DNA of 64,000 nucleotides from Lolium rigidum (taxonomy: Eukaryota > Streptophyta > Magnoliopsida > Poales > Poaceae). A program made the position numbers and the translations under genes. The notes under the pieces are model-generated. The model saw nothing but the letters and a program-made list of their open reading frames with translations, did no database searches and was not told the DNA's origin. The stretch's first letter is position 1; every line of letters begins with the position of its first letter. Location: NCBI RefSeq assembly GCF_022539505.1, contig NC_061508.1, positions 61,513,754-61,577,753 of the forward strand, given 5' to 3'. Shown piece by piece: positions 44,660 through 57,059 of this stretch.

Positions 44660-47600
44660 CTAAGCAGTAACTTTCTGACTTCCACCCTTCCTCTTCTTAG
44701 CAGTAGATGCAACTGCTTTCAACTTCTTCTCAAGTGCACTTCCTGATGCACTTATTTGTGTATTAGGAAATGAACATATTAGGAAAAGAACCCTGAGCTT
44801 ACCTGTTCAATGTCAGAAGCCACGACCGATTGTGTATCTCCTGGTGAACCAATTGGGACTGGATCATCCTCGTCAACATGCCTTATTGTAAGAACAAATC
44901 GTGGACATTTTATGCTTAGTAGTCTATCAATCCAAGTTACTTTTGAAAGATAATAAAAGCAATGTTGGACTGTTGGTAGCAGTTATGTGGACAAATAGTT
45001 TTGTTGAGATTTAAAATTAAACATTTGTAGATTTGATTGTCACATACTCACATTGCTATACTTGTTAATATCCAATATTACAAAGTATGAGAAATTGCAT
45101 GAGGAAGAACAGTTGGAGTGAGCATGGAACAAACATACTCAATATGTGACAGGTACACCACAGGGCCGAGGAGAAGAGATAAATTGCAAATATTTGGTTT
45201 ATTTTTGTTACAACAATTGATGAAAATGTTGATGATTATATAAAAGGCAGCTACCAAACATCCCAATCAATTTCCCAACTAAGAAATACAAAACTTTGTG
45301 GGATAAGAAGACCCTATCCCTGATATAGGCTCAAGAGAAATAAGGATTACAATGACGACACTTACTGTGAATCAAGTGCAAGAGCATAGATGAGATGCAC
45401 CATCTAACAATAAGTGCCCTTTAGTTTGGAGAGCCATGTCAAAGTTATATTCCGCTGGTCCGGTTGATTAAACTAGCATGTGATCAGGGTGTGACAATTT
45501 CAACTGGCTGCAGAAACGAACACAGAAAGTCAGAACTAGCAAGATTCACTTTACGTTCATACAAGATAGCAAGTGCACCCGTCAATCACACTATCACCAT
45601 CAGGAGCTACAGGAGACACAATGAATGTTATTATCTTTTTTATTTATGTCTGCCATATGTTTCGGTGGATGAGCCATTTTTTAATACTGAAAAGGAAAAA
45701 ATACAATCATAAATCAAACAAAAAGGAGAGTGTCCATTTGCTTGGTGCATCATACTAAGATTTGATGCCGCGCTAAAAAAACAGCAGCATGGCATGATGA
45801 ATACTAGAATCATTCCTAATACCAAAGAAATACTTGGCCTAGCCACATTTATCCAAGCAAAGTCAACTTAAATTCCACCTTCATGTGTTACAACAGTTGG
45901 TGAGAAATCCCTAAAATAACTAAAAAAAAGTAATCTCTATAGAAATACAAAATTCTGAGATAAAGAGGGAAGTTAGTTTCATACCAACCATGACGCTTCA
46001 TTCTGATATTCTGGTTTTATATCCAAGTTTTCAGGACGTACAAGCTGCTGTAGCAAAGACACCTTCTCAAATAGTTCTTCATGAAATCTCACATCTTCCG
46101 GGACCAAAGCAAATACCGGATTAGCTTTGTCGTAACATATCTCAAGGTCCTAGAAGCACAAGTAAACCATGATAAATATCGTAAGATATGCTAGAAAGAA
46201 TAAACAGTCCGGAACATACCATAAATTATTGACAGATAACAGGATAACAGAAATATTAGCAGCTTACAGTTATATCATAAGTAACAACAAAAAAGTTCAT
46301 TTTGAGATACACAAATATTTACCAGTCATGTAACACTGCAAGTCTTAATCAAATGAGACTTGCACGTGACCAATGTAATTTGCATCAAATATTGTCTATT
46401 CAGAATAAATGAAAACTCTAAATTGTAAAGCTTAATCAAAGATGAATATTTACAATATATATGATCAGAGTGGCATTTGAACCATGAAAGGTGAAATACA
46501 ACCAATTCTTGGAAAACATGATCGTGTTGCTTATCCTGTCCTAGAATTAGCATTCCAAGTCTAAATCTTAATATTATTATGCAAAAATATCAGCCATCAT
46601 GGCTAAAATCTTGTCAAAATATATTAGTAATCACTAAGGATGACAAATTGCTTGTCAATCACTCTAAATTCAAGATGGTGTAGGATTATGATCGCCATTT
46701 TAAATTGCTTGTCACATTTTCAAGTATTAACTAAACACAGGTATCGAATCTAGTTGGGGGTGGTGAGACCCCACAAAATATTTCTCCATGTACAAAAATC
46801 ATCAATCCCACAAGTAACAAGTTCACCGAGTATTAATTCATTGTTGGTTATATTTAGCATTGTTAGCGGCATAACAAGAAACCAACAAAGACATTGATCA
46901 ATGTTTCAAAAAAACACTGGTAAATAGTTCGGTATAGTATACTTGCAACAGTTAGGCTCAGGGTTCAACCATGGGCAGGTGCTATACACAGAAGCCCATC
47001 GTCTATCTCTAAATAGAGATTTATCTTCAAACCCAGAATAATAAACAAACTAGTTACTTCATTACTGAAGCAACACGTAAGTAGATGATACGGTGACAAC
47101 AGCGCCAGGCACAGCTACCCGTAGGCTGATACCCACACGACAAAGAAAATGGCTTGCCTCATGCAACTGCAAAATCTAGTTTGTTCTGAAGTCCACTGAC
47201 AATGAGAAATCAACTAAGCAAGCATGGACCCATTGTAAATGAGGCATGAACCATGTTAAACCTGAAGTTGAAAGGAATATATAACGGATACAAGTGCACA
47301 AGGAACAATACGAAATTCACTACAAATGAGCCAAATAACTCAACCTGAAATAAGTTAGAAATAACCACAGTGATGATAAGAATTAACTCAACCTGAAACT
47401 TTAAAGTAAACATTCAAAATAAAAAGATTATGGTGACAGGCAAGAAATACCTATTGTTATAAAATTTTTTTGGCCACACCATTCGTCTCCAACTCTCCAT
47501 TCTCTTTCCTCATTATTCAACGCACAAGTGAATAATGCAGCAGTGGCCAAAAGCTAAATATGTCCAGCTATGCTCTTGAAATGAGTGCTGTAGGGTGGCG

Positions 47601-49876
47601 CTGAGGCATGGATCCAGCGGAGGAGTGCATTTATATATCTTGATTGTGCAAAGATCATATATTGAGGATACAACTACGTAATCGACTGATCTCCTAGAAC
47701 AATTGTGCACGAAACGAAATGCGAAAATAACAGGAAGGGGAGGGTGACAGACTGATCTTACAGCATTCACACTTAACGTTGAACATTTCCTCACTTCCAT
47801 GAAAATATTAAGATAGATTCAGAGGCAGGTCCCCTAAGCTCTAACAGCTCTACAACCTAACATACAGATGTATGCATAGGTATCTCATGTCACACTAGAA
47901 ACTATTAGCTCTACAACAAATTGCAGACAAACAACTTGATAAAATCCACTTTTCACCTAGCACCAACTGCAGAAACGAAGTAATCCACTACCTAGCTATT
48001 TGACTACGTAGAGCATCTAATGAACCTCATCCAACCATTCCTGCCATTATAGTACTCAATTTATTCAATCCAGCAATTTCAGTTACGGCTATTTGCTTGG
48101 TATTACATGGCAGGAATGAATGATAGTGATAGTAATCTCTAGGGCACTGCAGTAGCATCGTGGATCTGCCATGCAGAAGCATGGTAACTAAAAGTGTGGT
48201 GATAGTGAATAGTCAGATTTCAAAAAGGAGGATTAATATGATGAAGTGATGATAGTGAACAATCACAATGATACTCGACCAAGTATGCAGATAGCAAATA
48301 TAAGATATAACTAGTCTATAACTCCATGTAGTGTGCTCGAGATCACATTACAAAGAACTCTCGTTTCAACCGCTGGCATTTTTAATTGTGACACAGTGAC
48401 ACCATTTGAGCAAGCAACAAAAACGATTAAAAAATAGAGCAGGAAATCGAGTGACCTTGGAACAAACCTATTGTTCCAGTTGGCAGTTTTGCTCCTCAAG
48501 CCGCTTAATCGTCACATGTTGGTTCTTTAGTTTCCACCCGATATTGTTCAAGCACAAGTGTCATCTTATGTTTTTCTATCTCCAATTCAGATAGTTTAGG
48601 TCTTGATCCTGAATGCATTGAGAACATTAGCAACAAACTTTGGTGAAAACTAACACTACTAGGTAATGGCTGACCCCATCCAGCATATTCAAACCAGATA
48701 CTAGTTAAGAGATACATTTAAGCAAAACAACAAACAAAATCGAACACACCAGGATTTGTTAGAGGATACTGCATACAGTAACATATTTTTCCACAGCTGC
48801 TAAATCTGATCTGCGCTAATGTTAAGTCAGAGCAAACTAACTTGCGTCTATGTTTGTAGTTTGAGAGCTTCCTCCTATAGTTTAATTTAGTGCAAGCTGG
48901 CACCTACTATTGCAAAAGTTATCCTTGTACTCAGAGTGACGATTGAATCGTAAAAGTAATTTGTCCACAAATACCTGTTATTATAAGAACAAATGATAAT
49001 ATGAACTACACGTCTACAATTATATCTACAGGTGCCAAGAACGACTAGCAATAAGATGGCAAGTGATTACATAGGACAGATAAGAGTTAACGAGATACCA
49101 AATATTGGTTACAATTTGCACTATTAGAAAAGTCAAGACAGCCAAGAGACGGTTTACACTATGAATACATCCAACAATTCCCGATTAAAGTAACCGCGTT
49201 ACAAAATAAGTTTGAATAACATACTGCCATAGAAGAAAGAGCTGGATATGGGTCGGGGGATTCATAGAGCTTCTGATAGATGTTGAGAAACGCATTTAAC
49301 TCACAGCTATTATCTACACCGCATGAGCATTCACATTTGGAAGCATGGTAACTCCCTAAACTGCCAAACGGAAACCATAGTTACACTGTTCTTACTACTT
49401 GGTAAGGATGCAAATTATTCTAGACCAGAAGATAGCAAAATTTAATTGCATGTGTGACCAATTACCAACTCTCTTATGCAAAAGATGTAGCAAATCCCCG
49501 GATTGGGCCTGTGCCAACACTAAGTCCCCTGCTCCAAACGACCAACCACCATGGCGAGCTCCCTCTGATTCCCCTCCCGCAGGCCCAAAATCGCTGCTCC
49601 CAGCTGCAATCAAGCAACCACCACAATGAGCGCCCTCCAATTCCTCTCACGCAGTCCCAAAATCGGAAGAGGGTGGGAACGATGATTCATACCTTTGGGA
49701 GAGGCTTCCTCCGATCCGTGGGCGCGGCGTGGCTTCGACACGACGTAGGGAACCACCAGGAGGCGCGGCGGCACGGGAACCGCGGCGGCGACCGAGCCCA
49801 CAGCTAGGGTTAGCCGCAGCGTCGCATCAGGGGCGGAACGGCGGGGCGCGGGTGAGGATCCGGTGTAGGGGGCCAA
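44660..49876 (-). pseudogene. Leftward multi-exon gene-like region in the CACTA element
   Basis: Coding-like - strand segments with splice-like borders: 49876-49693 (GC-rich, RLTLAVGSVAAAVPVPPRLL, donor AAAG/GTATGA), about 49315-49220 (CELNAFLNIYQKLYESPDPY), 48610-48460 (coiled coil, RPKLSELEIEKHKMTLVLEQ then TIKRLEEQNCQLEQ, with a frame break between), 46145-46010 (DLEICYDKANPVFALVPEDV, HEELFEKVSLLQQLVRPENL), 44881-44803 (HVDEDDPVPIGSPGDTQ) and 44750-44660 (ALEKKLKAVASTAKKRKGG, stop). Splice phases do not all agree, so the model is tentative. A basic, coiled-coil protein ending just inside one CACTA end would suit a TNPA-like DNA-binding factor, but a captured host gene is equally possible. 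Confidence 0.4.
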
Positions 49877-50480
49877 GGCGCAGCTTACTCAGTGCGTGGT
49901 TGTGGCGGATGTGGTCGGCGTTGGCCGGCACGACGACGAGCGGCGGTGGCGCATCGGGGATCCGAGGGACGACGAGCGGCGGTGGCGCATCGGGGATCGG
50001 AGGTAGATGCGACCGTATACGCTGGGGAGAGGAGAGAACGTACGGGTCGGTTCGATCTGTTTTGCTTTTAGGCCCTTCAATCTCTACTACTCCATCGGTA
50101 TACGCATGTACGTATACAGTATACGTCGGTACTCGCACTATAACCCCTCCAATTCGGAGAAATTAACCCTCTCCCCAGCTGACACGAACCAGCACATCCC
50201 CACGACCGCTCCGTCCCCCACGTTCGTCGCTCCACCTCGCCGACGAGGGGTCGTTCCCCCATATGCATCCGCTGCTGCCACATAGGTAGAGGAGGCAAGG
50301 GGGTAACATTACTCCCCGATTCGCCCCCACCCAGGGGGTCCACGCTTGCACCGGGCAGAGAGAAGGGCGGAGGGAGGGGGTGTGAAGAAGGGAGGAGTAG
50401 CAGTGCTGCTGGTGAGTTGCAGGGGTGGGGAGGGGATAGCTTCAGCCCCAAGTCCATGGGAGATGACATGTACGATCCGA
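49700..50480. other. GC-rich island inside the CACTA element
   Basis: A CpG-rich block with open frames on both strands and a GGCGGTGGCGCATCGGGGATC unit repeated twice (about 49940 and 49979, period ~39 bp). It is likely the promoter and first exon area of the leftward gene at 44660-49876. Confidence 0.4.
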
Positions 50481-51319
50481 TGCGGAGGTGGCCGTAGATG
50501 AAGAGAAAATTACAAACTGAACTGCAGGCGTATACACCTTCCACATGTTCGACTCAATGCCCAAACCACATCGGTCGTACAAAATTGGCCCTTCTTGATG
50601 GCATCGACAAGGACTATGATCTCCATCCGAGTGTCAGCTCACTTCATCTTGTATTCAGATGTGTGCAGTTTACTTCATCATGAACCATGTGGTTTCAATT
50701 AAAAATTAAATTGATCAATGGGATGATAGCCTAATTGCCTACAAACAACAGCTTACTATTCATGATTCGAGCACTACAGAAAAATAGAGGAGTGTAATAC
50801 ATGGCATAGCTTTTTATGATGTCTACACCATGCTCATATAGGAAAAACTCGTTCCACTCACACTTTGCCTAAACACTTAGTTAATTGGACGAGTTAAGAC
50901 TCTTGAATGGTACAAAGCTACAAGCGCTCTTATGTCTGGGTCGTTTGTTTGCTCTGCTGGCAATTTGAAGGTTAATTTTGATGAATTTTGCGTGGCTAGA
51001 TCTCTGCAATTTTCCTAGCTTCGCAAATTTCGACAATTAGGTGACAAACCTAGGACGTTGCCTGGGACTGGAACTATTGGACTAGAAGGATTTTTATTTA
51101 CCTCCATAAATGCAAATCTAGGTTCATGGGTTTATAGCTAATATGTTTCGTTCATATCAAAAATTTCTTATGTGCTATTACATAATGGGGTTGGATAAGA
51201 ATTATGAGACGGACTCATCTGTGTTGTCTGATAGTGTAATCATTCTTGTTTGCGTAGCATTGTCTTCTTGAACCTTGCACTTCAAACTCTGCAAGTAGCT
51301 CCACGTCGATCTACTCTTT

Positions 51320-51765
51320 GACTCCCCGGTTTGACTACGCTGCCTCGGCCACCTCTTGGACCCGCGTCCAGGTCCTTCTCGAGCACCATCAACTGCGAGC
51401 TGCTCATGTCGTCAGCGTCGGTCGCTCTGCACCGCCACTCCAACGCGCTCGTCGACGTGCTATCTCCCGTGGCGGACTCCAGCATCTCGCTGCTTGGATC
51501 GTCGGTGAAACTATACTCGGTGAGTTTTGGAGGGCTTTCCCTGACCCATATGAACCCTATCCTAATTTGATGCGCTAGCATTGATATTTGCAGCATGCAC
51601 TGAAGGTGTTCGACGAAATAGGTAGCTGAGTAAGAGCTCACATCAATGCTGTGCTGCTGATGTTGGCGTGTCATCTACCTTGATGTCGGCGGGACGGTGC
51701 TGCGGATACAACCCAGCGTTGACTTCTTCGTCTACTATGTCTACAACACTGTGAGCTAAACTTCC
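51320..51765 (+). pseudogene. Unidentified rightward exon fragments in the CACTA element
   Basis: Exon-like segments on +: 51331-51520 ([40 protein letters not shown], donor CTCG/GTGAGT), about 51593-51620 (HALKVFDEI after a GCAG acceptor) and about 51680-51751 (LDVGGTVLRIQPSVDFFVYY, donor ACACT/GTGAGC). Residues look like real protein and borders look like introns, but I do not recognise the family. Probably a host gene piece captured by the CACTA element. Confidence 0.4.
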
Positions 51766-52784
51766 TTCTCTGTTTGCGGTCACGGAATCGTGTGTTGCAA
51801 AGTTACTGCTTGATAATTTAGTGCCCCTAGTGGTGCGGAATTGGAGCTAAACAATTTGCTCCATTGCCAAAACACCATGCCCGCTTCTCATCCTCTCCCG
51901 ATGCTGGTAGTATGGAAGCTGAAGACTAGATATATGTTTCAGTGGATGAGTGCATCATTATACATGTAGCTGCCTTTGGTACTTGTTGGGTTGCGTGACT
52001 GCGTCACTACACCAGATGCAATTTTTGCCAACAACTGTATAGCCTGCCAAGAGCCATGATGTGCAACGTTTCTATTATTTTCAACAGCCCTGTTGTGTTT
52101 AGAAACGCCGACAGTGCCATCGCTGGTTAGCCCCACATTACCAACATCCCTCTTAGCGTACGTTCCCCCATGGTTCAACCCTCCATCGCATTACTTAATT
52201 GTGATTCTGCTCTCGCGAATTACTATATATGACAAGCATGTCAGCCATCTACGCTTCACAATTTGTGTCTTCCGGGTAAAACATACACGAGCTGTTATGC
52301 ACGTGAGGTTTTTTTTTCTCTTGAAGCCTTTTATTCTTATGAGCTAATCAGTCATGGAGTGACAATAATAATTCTTCCTCTATAGAACTACGAAAACAAT
52401 CTAAGCTGCATTAATTTTGACTAAAACCTTCCTAGTACAGCGTATGACCAAAATTTCTATATATTTCAACCATCCATGGATTTTTGTTTTATTTCGAGAG
52501 GGATGGATATATATGGGACAAAGTCCTCACCGCTTCCATGGATATATATGCTAACTATTAGATCCTTTTTGTTGCTCGTGTGCAGCTCATCCATAGATGC
52601 TATCCATTGAAAGAAAAACATGGTAGATGAAGTATTAGGTAATACATGAACTTCCAATAGCTATATGTTACACTAAGAGAATCTGAAGAAAGAAATTGAC
52701 ACACATTTTCTACGTTATCGGCAACCTTTGTTCTCCATCACCCCGAGCATGGTCATGCAGTTGTACATCCACTTCTTTCACGCA

Positions 52785-52880
52785 TCATAGATGGGTCATT
52801 GAGTTATGACTGACATGGTTCTCCATTCAATAGATGGGTCATTGAGTTATGATAGACATGGTTCTCCATTCAATTCTTTC
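52785..52880. repeat. Tandem duplication of ~47 bp
   Basis: ATAGATGGGTCATTGAGTTA followed by ATGGTTCTCCATTCAA occurs twice in tandem with one or two differences. Confidence 0.85.
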
Positions 52881-52899
52881 TTCTCTTTATTCACCCAAA

Positions 52900-55800
52900 C
52901 TGCTGAGTTGAGGCCCTTACTTTCCTGGTTATTTTAAATTCTCTTGCTCGATACTGGTTCAAATGCGGTTTCTCAAAGAACGTCATTTTCGTCTGCAGAA
53001 AGAGTTTTCAGAGCAGCGGGCTTTGGCCCGTGGACAAATTCTTAGAGTTCTTCCTCACTACAATAGGCCAATCTTAAAAGTTGCTGAATGTAACGACCAC
53101 CTCTAGCTAGGCGACAACAAGTTATTCCTTACAGTAGAAAGCTAATAGCTCTCCAGGAAAGCTAATGTTGTCTAAAATTTCCTTTTTTTCTTTTTCTTAT
53201 GGAAGGTGACTATGATAGTCTTTGCTTTTTAAATTAGCTGATTACCCTCTGCTTCATTTCAAATACATCAGGTTTCCTTCCACTACTGGGTATTGTTGTT
53301 ACTTCATCCCTAACTAAATTTATGCTTTCCTTTGATTCACTTTCTTCTGTATCATGTTTGTTCTAGTAATGAATCAAAGGTATTAAGGAACAAGCTAGGT
53401 GTTTGTGTGTATTGTTGTGCTATCTTGTAGCTACGAGTGAATTTTTTATTACATCTGTTCCAACATGGATGTTATTGCAGTCCCCATCAGCTGGGTACAG
53501 TAATACTGATAGTTCTTTACCAGTTCACCATTCAAATACCTCTGAATGTTCTGTTTATTTTATTGCTTGCTGCCTGCTTACTTAAAATACAATAAGATTT
53601 CAGTCAAACAATTACTGGAGTATTGCAAATTCAAATAATCGCACCAAATTCAAATAACTTCCCGATGCCAATGGTTGCGTATCACAAGCGTGGGAGTATA
53701 CATGCATTAATGTGTTTTCATGTAAGCATGTCTATCTATGCAAGTGCATTCTGCCTTTCACTATGATAATACTTTCTAAGGAAAATAAAGGAGTATGAGA
53801 GTGCTTTTCGAAGTAGTGTAATGGGGATGCACAATCGAACCTGCACATAGTTGCTCGTCACAACAGAACCATGTCATAAAAAACCCTAGAATGTTTCAAT
53901 ATTCGGTATCGAAGTGTAGCCAAACACTGGTTGCGAAAACACATTATATTGGATAATGCAACATATATTTTCCAACTTTTCTAGTAATAAGTACAATACG
54001 CTGTGTTTTAACTCTTGATTTGCATGTCATATGATGAACGGAACTGCGTTTTGAAACTGCAGGATGAGCAACAAGATGGAGGTTGAGGCTGTAGTGGAGG
54101 CAACCGTCCAGTTCCTGAACAAGGCGGTGAAGCTGGATCTTTTCGTCCGAGGATTTATCATTTTCCCTCTCGAAATTTATTCGGAGAGCGCTTAAATGTT
54201 ACAGACTATATACAAAACATACCTAGTGGACTAACTAGCTGGATAATCTCACTAAACCTAGTGAATTAATCTCACCATGTAATTCTAGTTCGAGAGATTG
54301 TTCTATAGGTTTCGCAGTAGAGAAAATGAATACAACTTATCAGTACTTTATAATGTGAAATTTAAGTTATAATATTGCTTAACACCGTCCCACATTCTAC
54401 ATAGCTTTTTGGATTTGTTGCCATTTCTAGTAGATTATTTCTCTATATCCAGAATTATTTTGATCAAATAATTGCCATTTCTAGTTGCCATCCACACTCT
54501 TACTCGCCATGGTATCTGTCACATGATCTCTAATTTGATTTCGATTGTCATCTCCTTCCTCCCGGGCCGGCCACCATCTCCAGTTCTCAAATCCTTCAAG
54601 GTATGCTATCCTACTCGTCCTACACCTCCGTTCCCTGTCTCCCTTCTTGTTTTCTATCACGATAAACTACTAGAACTGCCGAGGCTGGGATTGGCGATCT
54701 GTTTTCCACCCAGTGCTAGAACTCCCGCATCCCTCAACCATATTCACATCACGGGTTAGATGAATGAGTCTCGCTATTCCTTTGGCCGATTCCTTCTTCC
54801 TTTTTCATCTAATCACACCATACCACCTTTTCTTCTTCTTAGGGTTCTCTTGAATCCGTTTCAATTGGTGAAATAATACTAAGTTTCCGCAGGAGTGCTA
54901 TTTGCTTGTTTTTAATTTTTGTATGATATAACATATAGTGTGTTTAGAGTTGTGTAGACAGTAACATATCTAGTGTGTTTCGTTTACGAGACGGATCTTC
55001 TCAAACCGAAAGGTAGGATTGAGAAGAAAAGTCCTTATTTGCAGGAGCTACAAGATTGAAGGCAAGGTATAAATGATGCTTCCTTGTTTAAAGTCTACTA
55101 CTATATACTTTTTCCTATAGAACCCGAGTTTTACGTAATGCACGGCCTACTTTTTAGCCACTTTAAACATGCATAGGTTAATCTATTCAACGAGCATGGT
55201 TAAGCTAACCCCCTAATTCTTATTCATGTGCTCGAGCCTTAATTGTCTAATAACACATCTCTCGTTGAGCTTTTGCTCTCTATATACATTTCGATACGAG
55301 GTATTGTTACAGGATAAAAGTAATTCTTCTTTAAGCCTTCATATTCAGTTTTGGCCTATTACCTATGTAGAACCAACTAATATTTAGTTGCTACAAATGA
55401 TTTTATTTTGTACTCTAATATCTTTCCTGTAATAGGCTCCGTAAAGCTTTTGACCTACTCGAATTTGTAAGTGCGAATATTAGACGATTTTCTTCACATT
55501 ATTGCTGCAATTGGATTTTATTTTCGCAATGGGTAATATATCTACTTCCCCGATATAAGGAACATAACTACTTCTATGGTTAGTCTCGTTTATTCTAGAT
55601 GTGATGGTAGGATGCCGATATTGGAGGAACAAGCAAGCGAATCGGGAACAAAGAGCCTTGTTGGTCAGACAAGTAAGATGGAAGCCAGTTAGATGAACCA
55701 TGTTAGATGAACCTTGTTGTGTATTTTATCTAATGGTGTCAAACCATGTTGTTCATGATGTGGCGATGAACACTGTTGGTCATGGACATTAATTAGATGC

Positions 55801-55900
55801 ATGGATTGTGAATCCTTGAATGTTTCAAAATGTTGCTCACATTGGAGTTGATTCAACTGTTTTGATCAAGATATATACAATGCGAAGTACATAGGTCTCA
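52900..55900. other. CACTA interior, intron-like DNA
   Basis: AT-rich sequence with short frames only. A short + strand exon-like frame at 54062-54196 (SNKMEVEAVVEATVQFLNKA) follows a CAGG acceptor and ends in TAA; its family is unknown. Confidence 0.35.
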
Positions 55901-55984
55901 ACTTTGTTGAGATTATCAACTAGTGGAGGCAACTAGCTAGTTCAGATTATCAAGTAGTTCGGAATGTTCTAGCGGAATGTTCTA

Positions 55985-56085
55985 CAGTAAACTTGTTCTA
56001 AATTATCAAGTAGTTTGGATTATCACCTAGTTTAACTTTAAATTATCAAGTAGTTTGGATTATCACCTAGTTTAGCTTTCAAGTT
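55985..56085. repeat. Tandem ~45-bp units
   Basis: AAATTATCAAGTAGTTTGGA then TTATCACCTAGTTTA-CTTT occurs twice in tandem, with partial copies just upstream at 55940. Confidence 0.75.
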
Positions 56086-56224
56086 CTATGTGATGGTTTG
56101 TAGGAATTTAAGTGTTTAAATTATCTTTACCAGATGTTTATGTCTGTTGTTTACACATAATTTGTTGTTTTTAACTTTTTTTGAATTTGTAACTAAGCAC
56201 TTGAATTTGGTGTTGTTTCCATCT

Positions 56225-56680
56225 ACAAAATTTGGGGCATTTGTGAAACTGCCCCAATAGGTATATAGCAATTGGGGCACTTCTTGAAACTGCCTCAATA
56301 AGTGTATACCAATTGGGGCACTTCTCCAAACTGCCCCAATAGGTGCCTATTGGGGCACTTGTCCAAACTACCCCAATAGGTGTATACCAATTGGGGCACT
56401 TCTCAAAACTGCCCCAATAGGTGTATACCTATTGGGGCACTTGTCCAAACTGCCCCAATAGGTGTATACCAATTGGGGCACTTCTCAAAACTGCCCTAAT
56501 AGGTGTATACCTATTGGGGCACTTCTCAAAACTGCCCCAATAGGTATCACCTATTGGGGCACTTCTCAAAACTCGCCCCAATAGGTAGGGCATTAGAGGC
56601 ATTTTGGCAAAAGTGCCTCTAAAAGGGGTATTTAGGGGCACTTTGAAAAGTGCCCCAGGGCAAAGTGCCCCTAAATCCCT
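56225..56680. repeat. Right subterminal repeat array of the CACTA element
   Basis: About nine units of ~43 bp: TTGGGGCACTTCTCAAAACT then GCCCCAATAGGTGTATACC. They are inverted relative to the left array and end in GGGGCACTTTGAAAAGTGCC directly before the terminal repeat. Confidence 0.85.
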
Positions 56681-56697
56681 ACCGTGTAGTAGTGGCA

Positions 56698-56752
56698 CCG
56701 AGTCCATGGCATCCGGCTCGAGGTCCGTGAGCACGGAGCGGGGCACGAACCG
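56698..56752 (-). pseudogene. Beta-tubulin-like exon fragment, proximal part
   Basis: On - the frame reads RFVPRSVLTDLEPDAMDSV, matching the beta-tubulin motif RYVPRAVLMDLEPGTMDSV that lies near residues 60-80 of the protein. Upstream, the expected ASGG before R/YVPR appears one frame away (SSGE), so a frameshift or deletion lies at the fragment's edge. The next codons are cut by the CACTA insertion and resume at 43786. Only about 31 residues of tubulin-like sequence can be traced in total, so this is a captured or decayed exon, not a gene. Confidence 0.78.
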
Positions 56753-56855
56753 GCTCACCACTGCTCACTGCCGACATGGTCCTCCTGCAGATCCTCCGGG
56801 ATCCCGTACTTGGGTTTTTTTAAGACAGATGATTTGGAGGTTCTATGGGTTGGAA

Positions 56856-57010
56856 TCTAAAGGTATAATTGTTGCATCCCCATGGGGCTCTCCTGGCCTA
56901 TCCACGATAGGAAACCTGGCACGCACGGGCTGGCCGCTGGCCTCATTTGCCTCCACTGAATGGGCCACGTGTCACGATTTGATTGGCTTAGCTGAGGGGA
57001 AAATGAGACA
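56856..57010 (+). promoter_or_regulatory. Conserved 5' end of Helitron B with G-box
   Basis: Aligned with the 5' end of Helitron A. The G-box GCCACGTGTC is at 56964-56973, 108 bp from the terminus. It precedes a C/T-rich leader at 57040-57150. Confidence 0.65.
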
Positions 57011-57059
57011 AAACTAGCACCCGGTCAAACCCTAGGCCCATTCACGAGCGCATCCTCCC

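Larger units (their letters stand above)
43787..56694. mobile_element. Complete CACTA (En/Spm) transposon
   Basis: A 12.9-kb element. The left end is CACTACTGTACGGTCC; the right end read inward on the other strand is CACTACTACACGGTAG. Both continue into ATTTAGGGGCACTT, and the 3-bp target duplication is GCA (43784-43786 and 56695-56697). Both subterminal zones carry arrays of GGGGCACTTT / AAAGTGCCCC hairpin-like motifs, as CACTA elements do. I see no transposase (TNPD/TNP2) domain, so it is probably non-autonomous; a leftward gene-like region lies at 44660-49876 and rightward exon-like segments at 51320-51760. Confidence 0.88.
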
